Position numbers and translations under genes: made by a program. The notes under the pieces were generated by a model, which saw nothing but the letters and a program-made list of their open reading frames with translations, did not search any database and was not told the origin of the DNA. A stretch of 64,000 nucleotides of DNA from Pontiella desulfatans (GTDB lineage: Bacteria > Verrucomicrobiota > Kiritimatiellia > Kiritimatiellales > Pontiellaceae), in NCBI RefSeq assembly GCF_900890425.1, contig NZ_CAAHFG010000003.1, positions 744,001 to 808,000 of the forward strand, read 5' to 3'. Positions 37,178 through 46,226 of the stretch are shown here, piece after piece. The stretch's first letter is position 1. The number at the start of each line of letters is the position of its first letter.

Positions 37178-38738
37178 TTTTCTTTTCCTCCGATTTTTTC
37201 TTTTTCCTTTCGCCCTCGGCTGGGGGCGGCGCACCCGTCTTGACGGCGGAGCCGCCGGGCAGTTGGTTGGAGGAGAGTTTGATCGATTTCATTTCGTCGA
37301 CCAGTTTCTTTTCCATCTGTTTACGAACCTCGGCATATTCGGGGTCGTCGAAAACGCTGACCATTTCGTTCGGGGCTTTTTTCAGGTCGAACAGGTCGGA
37401 GCCGATGACATCGGAGGCTTTCTTTCCGACATAGTGCAACAGCTTGTAGTCCTTGGTGCGGACGCCGTAATGCCGCGGTGTGGAGGAACTGTAGAAATAA
37501 TAGATGGTGGCTTCCCGTTTCCAGGAGGCTTTATCGTCCTGCAGCAGTTTGCGGAAGCTGTATCCGGACATTTCTTCAGGGATTGGAAGGTTTGCGTAAT
37601 CGATCATGCTTTCCGCAAAATCGACGTTGTTGACGACTTCGTCGACCACGGTTCCGGGTTTAATCTCTTTCGGATATTGGATGATCAGCGGCATGCGCAT
37701 GGCTTCATCCAGGCCGAGGCGTTTGTCGAAAAAGCCGTGCTCTCCCATAAAGAAACCCTGATCGCCGGTATAGATGATTACGGTATTTTCCAGTTCCCCG
37801 ATTTTGGCCAGATGATCGATCAGTTTTCCGACATTTTCATCCACGGCCGCGATACAGCGCAGGTAATCTTTGGCGAGATCCTGATAGGCCGCTGAGCGGA
37901 TTTCCTTTGGATCAGAAAGGTGGGAATAATCTTTATTTCCATTTGGGTTGCCGCCTTTACCCTTCTTGCCTTTTTGCTGCCAAAGGGATTGGCTCATGGC
38001 GAGGTCTTCGGGGTTATGGATCTTGGCCCGGTTTTTCGCGACGCCTTCGGCAAAACGGTTTTGATAGTCATCGTGCAGGGTGGGCGGTTCCGGCAGGGTT
38101 ATACCCTTGAACAGATCCTTGTGCCGTTCAGCATACTGCCAGGGGCCGTGAGCCGCCTTAAAGTGGCACATCGCAAAAAACGGACGGGAAGGATCGCGCT
38201 TATCGATAAACTTAATGGTCTCATCGGCGGCAACATCGACGGCGTAGCCTTTGAACGAACGTTTGCCTTCGGGCGCTCCGTAGCCGGGATTGAAGTAGGA
38301 TCCCTGCGAGAGCGATACCGCATAATCATCAAAACCAAGCAGGTTGTTGCCATGCAGATGCCACTTGCCGTAGACGCAGGTCTGGTAGCCGCCCTGTTGC
38401 AGGACCTTCGGCAGTGAAGGGAAGTCTGCTACGTTCAGGTGCTCACGGAGGGTATAGACTCCGTGTTCATGACTGTACTGTCCCGTGATGATGGTCGAGC
38501 GGCTGGGCGCACAGAGCGAGTTGATGGCAAAGCAGTTTTTAAACAAAGCGCCGTCCTTTGCCATCTGGTCGAGGCGCGGTGTGGGGCAATGGTCTTTTAT
38601 AAAACTGTTGTAGCAACCGATGGTGTTGGCATCGTGGTCGTCGGACATGATGAACAGGATGTTGGGTTGTCGGGCCTGGGTATTGATGCATACCGCGCCC
38701 GCAATCAGAGCGAATGCAAGAATGTACTGTTGTTTCAT
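37173..38738 (-). CDS. Secreted type I sulfatase, CAPSR-type
   Basis: 521 residues with signal peptide MKQQYILAFALIAGAVCINT. IMSDDHDANTIGCY carries metal ligands and CAPSR the formylglycine Cys76; GDQGFFMGEHGFFDKRLGLDE is the DQG/GEH block also found in the sulfatase at 7182, so the two are of the same type. An insertion rich in Lys/Gly (KKGKGGNPNGN) lies near residue 255. The C-terminal tail is Lys-rich (GERKKKKSEEKKR) and is terminated by the TAG inside REP copy C. It starts 11 bases after the stop of the 38750 gene and is likely cotranscribed. Confidence 0.95.
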   Translation of the reverse strand: MKQQYILAFALIAGAVCINTQARQPNILFIMSDDHDANTIGCYNSFIKDHCPTPRLDQMAKDGALFKNCFAINSLCAPSRSTIITGQYSHEHGVYTLREHLNVADFPSLPKVLQQGGYQTCVYGKWHLHGNNLLGFDDYAVSLSQGSYFNPGYGAPEGKRSFKGYAVDVAADETIKFIDKRDPSRPFFAMCHFKAAHGPWQYAERHKDLFKGITLPEPPTLHDDYQNRFAEGVAKNRAKIHNPEDLAMSQSLWQQKGKKGKGGNPNGNKDYSHLSDPKEIRSAAYQDLAKDYLRCIAAVDENVGKLIDHLAKIGELENTVIIYTGDQGFFMGEHGFFDKRLGLDEAMRMPLIIQYPKEIKPGTVVDEVVNNVDFAESMIDYANLPIPEEMSGYSFRKLLQDDKASWKREATIYYFYSSSTPRHYGVRTKDYKLLHYVGKKASDVIGSDLFDLKKAPNEMVSVFDDPEYAEVRKQMEKKLVDEMKSIKLSSNQLPGGSAVKTGAPPPAEGERKKKKSEEKKR

Positions 38739-38749
38739 AATGATGATCC

Positions 38750-40231
38750 TTAATCCCGGTCCAGAGCTTCGTCGTAGAACTGAAAGTCCTTGTGGTTATG
38801 TAAATGTTTGCCGGCCGCTCGCGGATCTTTCCATCCGGTCAGCCAATCTGCGGCCCTCTGATCCTGGAAATACGGGTGTTCGTTGGTAATGTTCGGATAT
38901 TTTGCCATGGTCTTTTCAAAGTAGGCGCGCTGGCTGGCGTGTTCAGGATCGTTGTCGACGCGTTTGTATCCCTTGCCGAAGCGGTGATTGCCGCAATAGT
39001 AAAAGCGGCCGTCCGGTACATCGAGGATGGGGTTGACCACTTCGAGCATGTGGGTTTTGGTTCGCATCAGCTGTGAGGTTCCAGTGCACGCGAAGATATA
39101 ATCGCGATGGGCATCGCTCGCACCCGACAGGAAGGGTTTCAGGCTCTGTCCGTGCAGTTCATAATTTTCCGGCGGTGTTCCACCTGCATAGTCGAGCAAC
39201 GTTGGAAGAATGTCGGAAAAGTCAGTCAGCTCATCGGTGGTTCCGCGTTGTTTGACGCCGGCGCCTTTGGCAATGAACAGGACATGGCATCCGCGCTCGA
39301 CACCGCGCGATTTTGCGATGCTCGCGGTTCCGTTGTCGGAGCAGATAATGAAGACCGTGTTGTCGGCAATGCCGAGTTCATTGACCTTCTGTTCCACTTT
39401 GCCGACAAGAATATCGATATAGTCGTTCAGGGCGCGGAAGCGGTTGCGGTCATCCGCTTTGTCTTTGTCCATGGTGCCGGGTTTTCCATAGATTGGACAG
39501 GTGGGCGAACCCTTACGTGTTCCGTGCGGGGCGACGCATGCCCAGTAGGCCAGGAAGGGTTTATCTTCCTTCACCTTGCGCTCCATGAAACCGTTGAGGA
39601 AATCGACGGAAATATCGGGGCCGAAGTCACCCTTGTTCGGCGGGCGGTAGTTACCGTTGATGACGAAACACGGATCCCAATAGCGCGAGGGCGTTTTTTC
39701 GTCTTCCCACAGTCCGGTGTGTTCGGGTTTATCCGGTAGTTGGCCGAGTTCTTTCGGGCCTTCCCATAGGCAGTATTCATCGAAACCGACGTGTTTGTGG
39801 TGCGGGGCTTCGGCGGAACCCACGTGCCATTTTCCGACGACGGCGGTGGCATAGCCCTCCTGCTGCATCAGTTTTCCAAAGCTGTGATGGTGTTTAAACA
39901 GGTCGTTGGTTCCATCTTTTTGCGGGACGGCAAAGCCGTTGTACCAGAAGCCGGTGGTGGTGGCATAGCGTCCCGTCATGATCAGTGCGCGCGATGGTGT
40001 GCAGACGGCCGATCCCCACGCGGTGCGGAACATGACCCCTTCTTTCGACCAGCGGTCGATATTCGGCGTTTTGGCATCCTTGCTTCCATAGCACCCGTAC
40101 ATTTCGGGGCTGACGTCATCGAGCATAATCAGCACAATATTGGGCTGCCTGGGCTTAGCGGCCCGGGCAGCGGGGAGCGCTGCTGCGGTGGCGAGCAACG
40201 CGCCGGATCGGAGTAGATTTCTTCTGTTCAT
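38750..40231 (-). CDS. Type I sulfatase, CTPSR-type, probable Tat export
   Basis: 493 residues from the ATG at 40231, with AAGGA 6 bases upstream (a TTG one codon earlier is in frame). Leader MNRRNLLRSGALLATAAALP has a twin-arginine pattern. LDDVSPEMYGCYG is the metal-site region; CTPSR holds the formylglycine Cys77, followed by ALIMTG; CSDNGTASIAKSRGVERG is the late conserved block. It groups with the genes at 35568 and 46227. It lies in the leftward sulfatase run, 11 bases before the 37173 gene, and REP copy D is 13 bases upstream of its start, filling nearly the whole gap to the previous gene. Confidence 0.95.
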   Translation of the reverse strand: MNRRNLLRSGALLATAAALPAARAAKPRQPNIVLIMLDDVSPEMYGCYGSKDAKTPNIDRWSKEGVMFRTAWGSAVCTPSRALIMTGRYATTTGFWYNGFAVPQKDGTNDLFKHHHSFGKLMQQEGYATAVVGKWHVGSAEAPHHKHVGFDEYCLWEGPKELGQLPDKPEHTGLWEDEKTPSRYWDPCFVINGNYRPPNKGDFGPDISVDFLNGFMERKVKEDKPFLAYWACVAPHGTRKGSPTCPIYGKPGTMDKDKADDRNRFRALNDYIDILVGKVEQKVNELGIADNTVFIICSDNGTASIAKSRGVERGCHVLFIAKGAGVKQRGTTDELTDFSDILPTLLDYAGGTPPENYELHGQSLKPFLSGASDAHRDYIFACTGTSQLMRTKTHMLEVVNPILDVPDGRFYYCGNHRFGKGYKRVDNDPEHASQRAYFEKTMAKYPNITNEHPYFQDQRAADWLTGWKDPRAAGKHLHNHKDFQFYDEALDRD

Positions 40232-40244
40232 CAATTTTCCTTGT

Positions 40245-40337
40245 GGTAGGGAAGGCTCTCCGAGCCGTCCACTCTGTCGTACGGCCCGTCTGTCGAGCCA
40301 TTCCGCTGGGCGGCGCGCTCGGAGAGCGGGCCCTACC
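40245..40337 (-). repeat. Class I REP pair, copy D
   Basis: 93 bases with both terminal hairpins identical to copy A and several differences in the middle. On the minus strand its GTAG provides the TAG stop (40335-40333) of the sulfatase at 40333, and its other end is 13 bases from the start of the next gene. Confidence 0.9.
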
Positions 40338-42087
40338 TTTTCAATACATATACATAATAGGCAGAGGTCTTTTTGCCTTTGCTATCCATTAAAGTTGCAT
40401 CCATTTCGACAGGGCCGGCTTTGAGATCAACGGTAAAGGTCACTTTACCGGATTCCATATCGACCTGTTTTTTCTCGTGGATTTTTCCGATATTCAGTTC
40501 TGCAGAAATATATTCGACCGATCCGCCTTTTGGAGGGGTATTGCTGAATTTCAGGCCGGACTCTTCGGGGAAACGGCGCAGAGCGATTTCATAGGTGCCG
40601 GCCTGCGCGACGTTGAGTTTCCAGAGTCCGTGATACGGTTCGCCTTTTTTGACCGCTTTCTGGTTCCAGACGGTTTTACCTTTTTGCTTTTGTTTTCCAA
40701 CCTTTGGAAAAGGATGCAGGTCCATGCAGTAGAGCCGGGCCGGGTTGCAGCGTGGATCGCCAATCACACTGCGGGACTCTTTTTGGAATCCTTTGGCCAT
40801 TTCAGCGTACCACGTTTCATAACCACCGCGCAGGCGCTCAACGATTTCCGGGTTGGCCTGGGCCACGTCGTTTTCCTGGCCCGGATCGGCCGAGATGTTG
40901 AACAGTTCTTTTCCCTTCACCAATCGCCAGTCACCCTGTATCACGCAGGAGGAGGCATACATTTCGGATCGGTCGCCCACCTTGCCCTCGGTCACCAGCA
41001 TGCGGTCGAGCTTCGCCGTGGGTTTCTTCAGCAGCGGCAACAGGCTGGTACCATCGGAATCCACGTCAGATTTCAGGTTGCAGGCATCCACAAAGGTGGG
41101 CAACAGGTCGATGTGCGCCGTGACCGGCTCTATATCGGCGCCCTTCGGAAAGCCGCCCTTCGGCCAGTAGATGAAGCAGGGCACGCGGTGGCCACCGTCA
41201 TAGTCGGAGCCTTTTTTGCCCCGCATACCGCCGTTGAAGGAATCGTATGCATTCTTTTTGTCGCAGGCTGAACCGTTATCGGTCATGAAAACAAGGATCG
41301 TATTTTCATCCAGTCCGTTTTCCTTCAGGAAAGTGCGGAGGCGGCCGACATTCCAGTCGAGGTTGCTGACCATACCGTAGAAGGTTTGGATTTCTTTAGA
41401 CTGTCCTTCATACATCGCCAGATATTCATCCGGCGCACCGATGGGAGAATGCACGGCGGTGCAGGAGATGTAGGTGAAAAACGGTTGGTTCTTATTGCGG
41501 CCGATAAAGTCGATGGCGGCGTCAAACTGCGTGTCGGTGCAGAAGCCTTTGGACTGCTCCCAGGTTTTTCCGTTCCAGTAGTGCATGTCGAACAGGCTGT
41601 TTTCCCAATAGTCGGCCACCTGGCCGGGGCTGCCACCGCCAATGCGGTAGACTTCTTGAAAGCCGCGGTCTTCCGGGCGGTAGGGGAAGGAGTCGCCGAT
41701 ATGCCATTTTCCGACCATCTGTGTTGCGTAGCCGTTATCAGCAAATAGCTGCGGCATCATCGTTTCGTCGGGATAGACCATGTCGCGCCCGCCCAGCGTG
41801 TGCCAGACACCCACGTGTGTGGAATATTTTCCGGTCATAATCGCCGCCCGCGACGGCGAGCAGACATTGTTTACATGGAAATTCACCAACCGAGCACTTT
41901 CATCATGCAGCCGATCTAGTTCCGGTGTCTTGATCCGTTGGTTGCCGTGTGCGCCGATTTCGCCGTAGCCCTGGTCGTCGGTCAAAATCAGCACCACGTT
42001 GGGCTGCCGGGCCGCGGTCACGCTCTGAAAAGCGATGAGGATGAGCCCCCCCGCGAGTCCTTTTAAAAAATGTGGTTTGTTCCGCAC
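40333..42087 (-). CDS. Secreted type I sulfatase with C-terminal beta-sandwich
   Basis: 584 residues, the longest complete single-module sulfatase here. Signal peptide MRNKPHFLKGLAGGLILIAF. LTDDQGYGEIG is the metal site; CSPSR holds the formylglycine Cys76; GKWHIGDSFPYRPEDRGFQE and MTDNGSACD are further conserved blocks. From about residue 455 a short beta-sandwich follows (GLWKLNVAQAGTYEIALRRF), resembling the C-terminal domains seen in some arylsulfatases. It heads the leftward run of four sulfatases. Its ribosome site is AAGGAGCAC before the ATG. A copy of TTCCA-N5-TGGAA lies at 40695-40709. Confidence 0.95.
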   Translation of the reverse strand: MRNKPHFLKGLAGGLILIAFQSVTAARQPNVVLILTDDQGYGEIGAHGNQRIKTPELDRLHDESARLVNFHVNNVCSPSRAAIMTGKYSTHVGVWHTLGGRDMVYPDETMMPQLFADNGYATQMVGKWHIGDSFPYRPEDRGFQEVYRIGGGSPGQVADYWENSLFDMHYWNGKTWEQSKGFCTDTQFDAAIDFIGRNKNQPFFTYISCTAVHSPIGAPDEYLAMYEGQSKEIQTFYGMVSNLDWNVGRLRTFLKENGLDENTILVFMTDNGSACDKKNAYDSFNGGMRGKKGSDYDGGHRVPCFIYWPKGGFPKGADIEPVTAHIDLLPTFVDACNLKSDVDSDGTSLLPLLKKPTAKLDRMLVTEGKVGDRSEMYASSCVIQGDWRLVKGKELFNISADPGQENDVAQANPEIVERLRGGYETWYAEMAKGFQKESRSVIGDPRCNPARLYCMDLHPFPKVGKQKQKGKTVWNQKAVKKGEPYHGLWKLNVAQAGTYEIALRRFPEESGLKFSNTPPKGGSVEYISAELNIGKIHEKKQVDMESGKVTFTVDLKAGPVEMDATLMDSKGKKTSAYYVYVLKR

Positions 42088-42202
42088 ATGTGCTCCTTGG
42101 TAAATCCGTTCAATGTCCTACCTGTATTTGACGATGGCAAGGCGGGGATTTCCTCGAAATTCACTAAAAAATGTGGAAAAATTCCGGTTCAGTTTGGCAG
42201 AA

Positions 42203-42234
42203 GAGAAAGTCGCAGGGTGGATTTCGTCTATTAG
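42203..42234 (+). promoter_or_regulatory. Promoter-like motif upstream of the 42275 gene
   Basis: GAGAAAG (42203-42209), 15 bases, CGTCTATTAG (42225-42234), ending 40 bases before the start codon in the 187-base divergent gap. The first box is identical to that at 19500. Confidence 0.6.
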
Positions 42235-42274
42235 CTTGTCAATCGATTAAATAAGACGAAAAAAGGAGCGGTAA

Positions 42275-45200
42275 ATGAAACGATTGAATGCAGGATGGGG
42301 AATTTCAGTCTTTCTCGTTGGTTTCGGCATAATGGACGGATACGGGGCTGTGCAGGGCGGCGGCGATTTCAGTTATTCGATTCCGGGGGTATATAAAAAG
42401 GTTACGCTGGGCGATCGAACGGGGATTAATGCGCATAGCGGGCAGCCGATCACTTTCGGAACCTATGCCACGACGGTGACCGATCCCAAGAACGGCCAGA
42501 CGCACAATGCGGGGGATCCCATCACATTCACGGAAAAGTGGTCAGGAAATATCAATTACGGGATTGATCTGGATCATGATGATACCGAGTACACCATCTA
42601 CGTGCCGGAGAGTTATGGCACCGACCATAGTGACCCGCATGGTATCATCCTCTTTTATTCATCCAATGACTCCGGCAGTCCTTCAAGCACACTCATACCG
42701 TTGCTGGAAGAAAGGAAGCTGATTCATATCGGCGCGCTGTCTAATGGAAATGGAACCGGCACTTCCCAGCGAATCGGCATGGGGCTGATGGGGCTGCTGC
42801 GGGCCATGGAGCTGTTTAATATTGATACGGATCGTATCTATCTGACCGGTAATTCCGGCGGATCGCGCACCTTGCATTCATTGAGCTTCTACCATCCGGA
42901 GCTCTTTACCGGGGCCTTCGGTGTCGTGGGTTCGGGCTACCCGGAATATTTGCCCAACTGCTATGAAACTTCATCGGATAACAGTCATTATGAAGTGGGC
43001 TATATCAGCCATTTCAGTAACTCGGCCCAGAAATATTATCCGCGCGACGTCGGCTTTCGCTATTTCTGTAATACGGGGTATGGCGACTGGCGTCAGGGCG
43101 ATAACATGAACGTCTATCACTTTGGGTTGGAACGCAATGGCTTTATTAACCGACTCTATACCGCCGAAGGGGGACATGCCAACGGTCGCACCACGATGGA
43201 CTTTAAGGCCGGGATTGATTTCCTGGAGCATCCGCGGGCGGCGTTCGATGCGTCTACCGCTGATTTGAGTGCTTCCGGGGCTTCAGCCGTTGAGTCCGGA
43301 CAGACGCTAACGCTGACACCGAACGCTTCGGCCACGGCCGCCGCGCAAACTGCCAACCAGTTTAACTGGTGCGATCCATATGGTGCGGAAATCCGCTTGC
43401 AGTATAAGCCGAATAATAATGCGGGTGGTGTGCTGAATCAGAAGATCGACATCGGTATCTGGAGTAAACCTTTCGCTCCGACGGATGCATTGCCGACAAG
43501 CGGCTATGCGGCCAATGACCGCGCAGGACTGATATTGTCGCTCTCGCATGATGGAAGCTCAGAGACGTATAGTCTGCGTCTAGTGCAGCCGAATCATTCG
43601 GATCCGACGATGCGTGATATTACGGTCTGTACCGGTGAGTTTACTGACTGGCCCAATCAGTCCGCGCTCTGGGACAGCGGAGGGTGGAACAGTAAAGTCA
43701 ATCAGTCCATCAACACCAGCAGTTTGGATATCCGTATCAATGCGTGGGAAGACGAAGTCGACCTGGTCTTCGGGAAGCATCTCACCGTAGAGAATGACAA
43801 GAATCTGGAATATGTAGACCGTCTGGACGATGAACGAACCATTCGTTTGCGCTTTAATGCTGACGATCATCACAATGCAACAAACGATGTGTTTCATACC
43901 CTGATGCTTTCCCCGTCGGACTGGTTCCAAAAGAATCAGGCGGTTCTGACCTTTGCCTCGCAGGCCGCTTCAGGTGTTGGCGACCCCGGTACCGCAACCA
44001 TTCAGAATCTTTCGATGATTCATTCGGGAACCGTTGAGGTCACGGGCGTGCCTGCGACCAGCGCCGATCCGATCCTGCGTGGTCCGGTGAATGCGACGGT
44101 GGCTTACAGTAATCTGATTACTGAGATTACCGATCCAACGAATGAAGAACTGACGTTCTTGAAACTCGAAGGGCCCGCCTGGTTGACGGTGGCGACGAAT
44201 GGGCTGCTCCACGGGACGCCGGGCTACACCAACGCTGGAGTAAATAGTTTCATGATAAAAGCGACGGATCCCGGTGGCCTATTCGTAGAGGTGGATCTGG
44301 AAATTGACGTGGTTCCGTATTTTACGGATCCGGTCGATCTTTCGGCCACGGTGGATGTGTCCTTTTCGGATGATCTCTCAACGTATGTAACCGGCACCTT
44401 TGACTATGCGCTGGGCGATGGGCCTGCCTGGCTGACGGTGGGCACAGACGGCAGCCTGTCCGGTACGCCGTTGGATCAGGATATCGGCAGTAACCGTTTT
44501 TACATCCTGCTTTCGTCGGGCGGGTTGGTTCAGCACGTGCTTGCATTGACCATATCGGTCGCCATGGACGGCGTGCTGATGGTTGATACGAACATGGATG
44601 ACGATGATACGGCGGCAGCTCAGGCCGAGCTTGACGGTGCCGGCGGTATGCCCGGGGCCATCGCTGCGCTGGAAGATGCAGACGGATTTTCGCTGCGAGA
44701 GGCCATCTGGCTGGCCGAAGCCGTTGCTGGGCCGGATACGATTAAGTTTGATCAGCAGGCGGCGACCTGGCAGAGCGATACGATCCTGCTTTCGACGCAG
44801 CTCCTGATTTCTTCGAGCCTTGAGATTGATGGCGGTAGTGGCGTGACGGTGGATGCCGGTGCTCAGACCTTCCGCGTATTTGAAGTGGATGGGGGGGCGG
44901 CCGGTGCTGATCTGGACGTGCTGCTTAAAAAACTGACGATCCAGAACGGGCGGATCGACAAGGCAACGGGACGTATTGATGGCGCCGGTGTTTTCAATAA
45001 GGAAAAACTGACGATGAGTCACTGTATCGTGCGTGGAAATTCGACCATCGGTGCGGCTGCAAACTGGGCCAAAGGGATCGGAATCAGCAACGAAGACGGT
45101 GTGTTGCAGCTGGAGCACTGTCAGGTGGTTGACAACTTCAGTATGCTCAACCGTTCGGTGGGTATAGGGGTCTATTCCTACGACAGCGGAACCGTACGCA

Positions 45201-46126
45201 TCATCAATTCGGTGGTGGCCAATAACACCACTGCAGGCGGGACGCGCAGCGACAAACCGGGCGTCTGGATGGACGACAGCTCTTCTCTGGTTATGCTGAA
45301 CTCCAGTGTATACGGCAATTCAACCGTTGAAGTGACCGATACCCCCGGGCTGTTTGTTTCGGTCAATGCTTCGGCAAAGGTGATCAGCTCTGTGATTGCC
45401 GGCAATCTGGTGGGAAGCAGCACGGTTGGCGCAACCAATGTGATGGGCCCGGCAACGCTCTACAACTGCCTGATCTCCGACGACGTGGGCTTTGGCGGTG
45501 ATATTGTTGATGGAGGCGGAAACCTGACCGGTGCGGCCTATGCTTCTGAAGTGTTTGACGGTTCTGTTGCAAACAGTGGGACCGATGTCGGAGCCGTTGC
45601 TTATACGGATGGTGGCGACTATTATAATCATGATGGTTCGGGAGCTCATACCCGCGTTACGCCCGCCACGGACAGCAATGGAAACGGTCGAGAGCAGGGG
45701 AGCAGTATTGATATCGGTGCTTACGAAATCGTGGTCAATTCCAATCCTGATTCAGACGGCGACGGCATCCCGGATGCCTGGGAGTTGGCGCACGGTCTTT
45801 CTCCTTCCGATCCGTTGGATGCAGACGGTAATGCAGATGGCGACGGCTTGACAAACCTCGAGGAATTCCAGGCGGATACGAACCCGACGAACGCCGGCTC
45901 CTGCCTGATGATTTCCGCTGTGCAGGTGATCAACGGGAATTTTAATATCCAGTGGCAGGGGGGGCGGGAGGCGGTTCAGCATTTGGAACATGCCTCGAAC
46001 CTGTGGTCCAACGACTGGACGGTGCTGCATACGCTCAATCCTCCGACAGATCCTGATAATTCATGGGTCGTCACTAATGAGGCGGCCTCGCCAGTTGGTT
46101 TTTTCCGTATTCGCTCAGGGCGTTAG
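42275..46126 (+). CDS. Giant secreted alpha/beta-hydrolase fused to Ig-like, CSLREA-type and beta-helix regions
   Basis: 1283 residues, signal peptide at the N-terminus, AAAAAGGAGCGG before the ATG. Residues about 95-325 are an esterase-like hydrolase: the nucleophile motif GNSGGSR places Ser at 194, and GGHANGR near 310 may give the His. Residues 330-600 look like a beta-sandwich. Two putative Ig domains follow (PAWLTVATNGLLHGTPG; PAWLTVGTDGSLSGTP). Near 800 the pattern DADGFSLREAIWLAEA matches the CSLREA-type entry into a beta-helix that runs to about 1160. A calcium-loop segment (DSDGDGIPDAWE, DADGNADGDGLTNLEEF) and a short beta-domain ending VGFFRIRSGR close the protein. It could be a surface-held esterase or lyase fusion. 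The promoter-like motif upstream supports a sigma-controlled gene. Confidence 0.85.
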   Translation: MKRLNAGWGISVFLVGFGIMDGYGAVQGGGDFSYSIPGVYKKVTLGDRTGINAHSGQPITFGTYATTVTDPKNGQTHNAGDPITFTEKWSGNINYGIDLDHDDTEYTIYVPESYGTDHSDPHGIILFYSSNDSGSPSSTLIPLLEERKLIHIGALSNGNGTGTSQRIGMGLMGLLRAMELFNIDTDRIYLTGNSGGSRTLHSLSFYHPELFTGAFGVVGSGYPEYLPNCYETSSDNSHYEVGYISHFSNSAQKYYPRDVGFRYFCNTGYGDWRQGDNMNVYHFGLERNGFINRLYTAEGGHANGRTTMDFKAGIDFLEHPRAAFDASTADLSASGASAVESGQTLTLTPNASATAAAQTANQFNWCDPYGAEIRLQYKPNNNAGGVLNQKIDIGIWSKPFAPTDALPTSGYAANDRAGLILSLSHDGSSETYSLRLVQPNHSDPTMRDITVCTGEFTDWPNQSALWDSGGWNSKVNQSINTSSLDIRINAWEDEVDLVFGKHLTVENDKNLEYVDRLDDERTIRLRFNADDHHNATNDVFHTLMLSPSDWFQKNQAVLTFASQAASGVGDPGTATIQNLSMIHSGTVEVTGVPATSADPILRGPVNATVAYSNLITEITDPTNEELTFLKLEGPAWLTVATNGLLHGTPGYTNAGVNSFMIKATDPGGLFVEVDLEIDVVPYFTDPVDLSATVDVSFSDDLSTYVTGTFDYALGDGPAWLTVGTDGSLSGTPLDQDIGSNRFYILLSSGGLVQHVLALTISVAMDGVLMVDTNMDDDDTAAAQAELDGAGGMPGAIAALEDADGFSLREAIWLAEAVAGPDTIKFDQQAATWQSDTILLSTQLLISSSLEIDGGSGVTVDAGAQTFRVFEVDGGAAGADLDVLLKKLTIQNGRIDKATGRIDGAGVFNKEKLTMSHCIVRGNSTIGAAANWAKGIGISNEDGVLQLEHCQVVDNFSMLNRSVGIGVYSYDSGTVRIINSVVANNTTAGGTRSDKPGVWMDDSSSLVMLNSSVYGNSTVEVTDTPGLFVSVNASAKVISSVIAGNLVGSSTVGATNVMGPATLYNCLISDDVGFGGDIVDGGGNLTGAAYASEVFDGSVANSGTDVGAVAYTDGGDYYNHDGSGAHTRVTPATDSNGNGREQGSSIDIGAYEIVVNSNPDSDGDGIPDAWELAHGLSPSDPLDADGNADGDGLTNLEEFQADTNPTNAGSCLMISAVQVINGNFNIQWQGGREAVQHLEHASNLWSNDWTVLHTLNPPTDPDNSWVVTNEAASPVGFFRIRSGR

Positions 46127-46226
46127 AGTGAATAATCAGGGTTAAATGAATAAAGTTCGTCAAAAAGGATGCTTCAGCAGTGTTTACTGTTTGTTCATAC
46201 TCACCAAAAACAAGGATTCCTGAATA

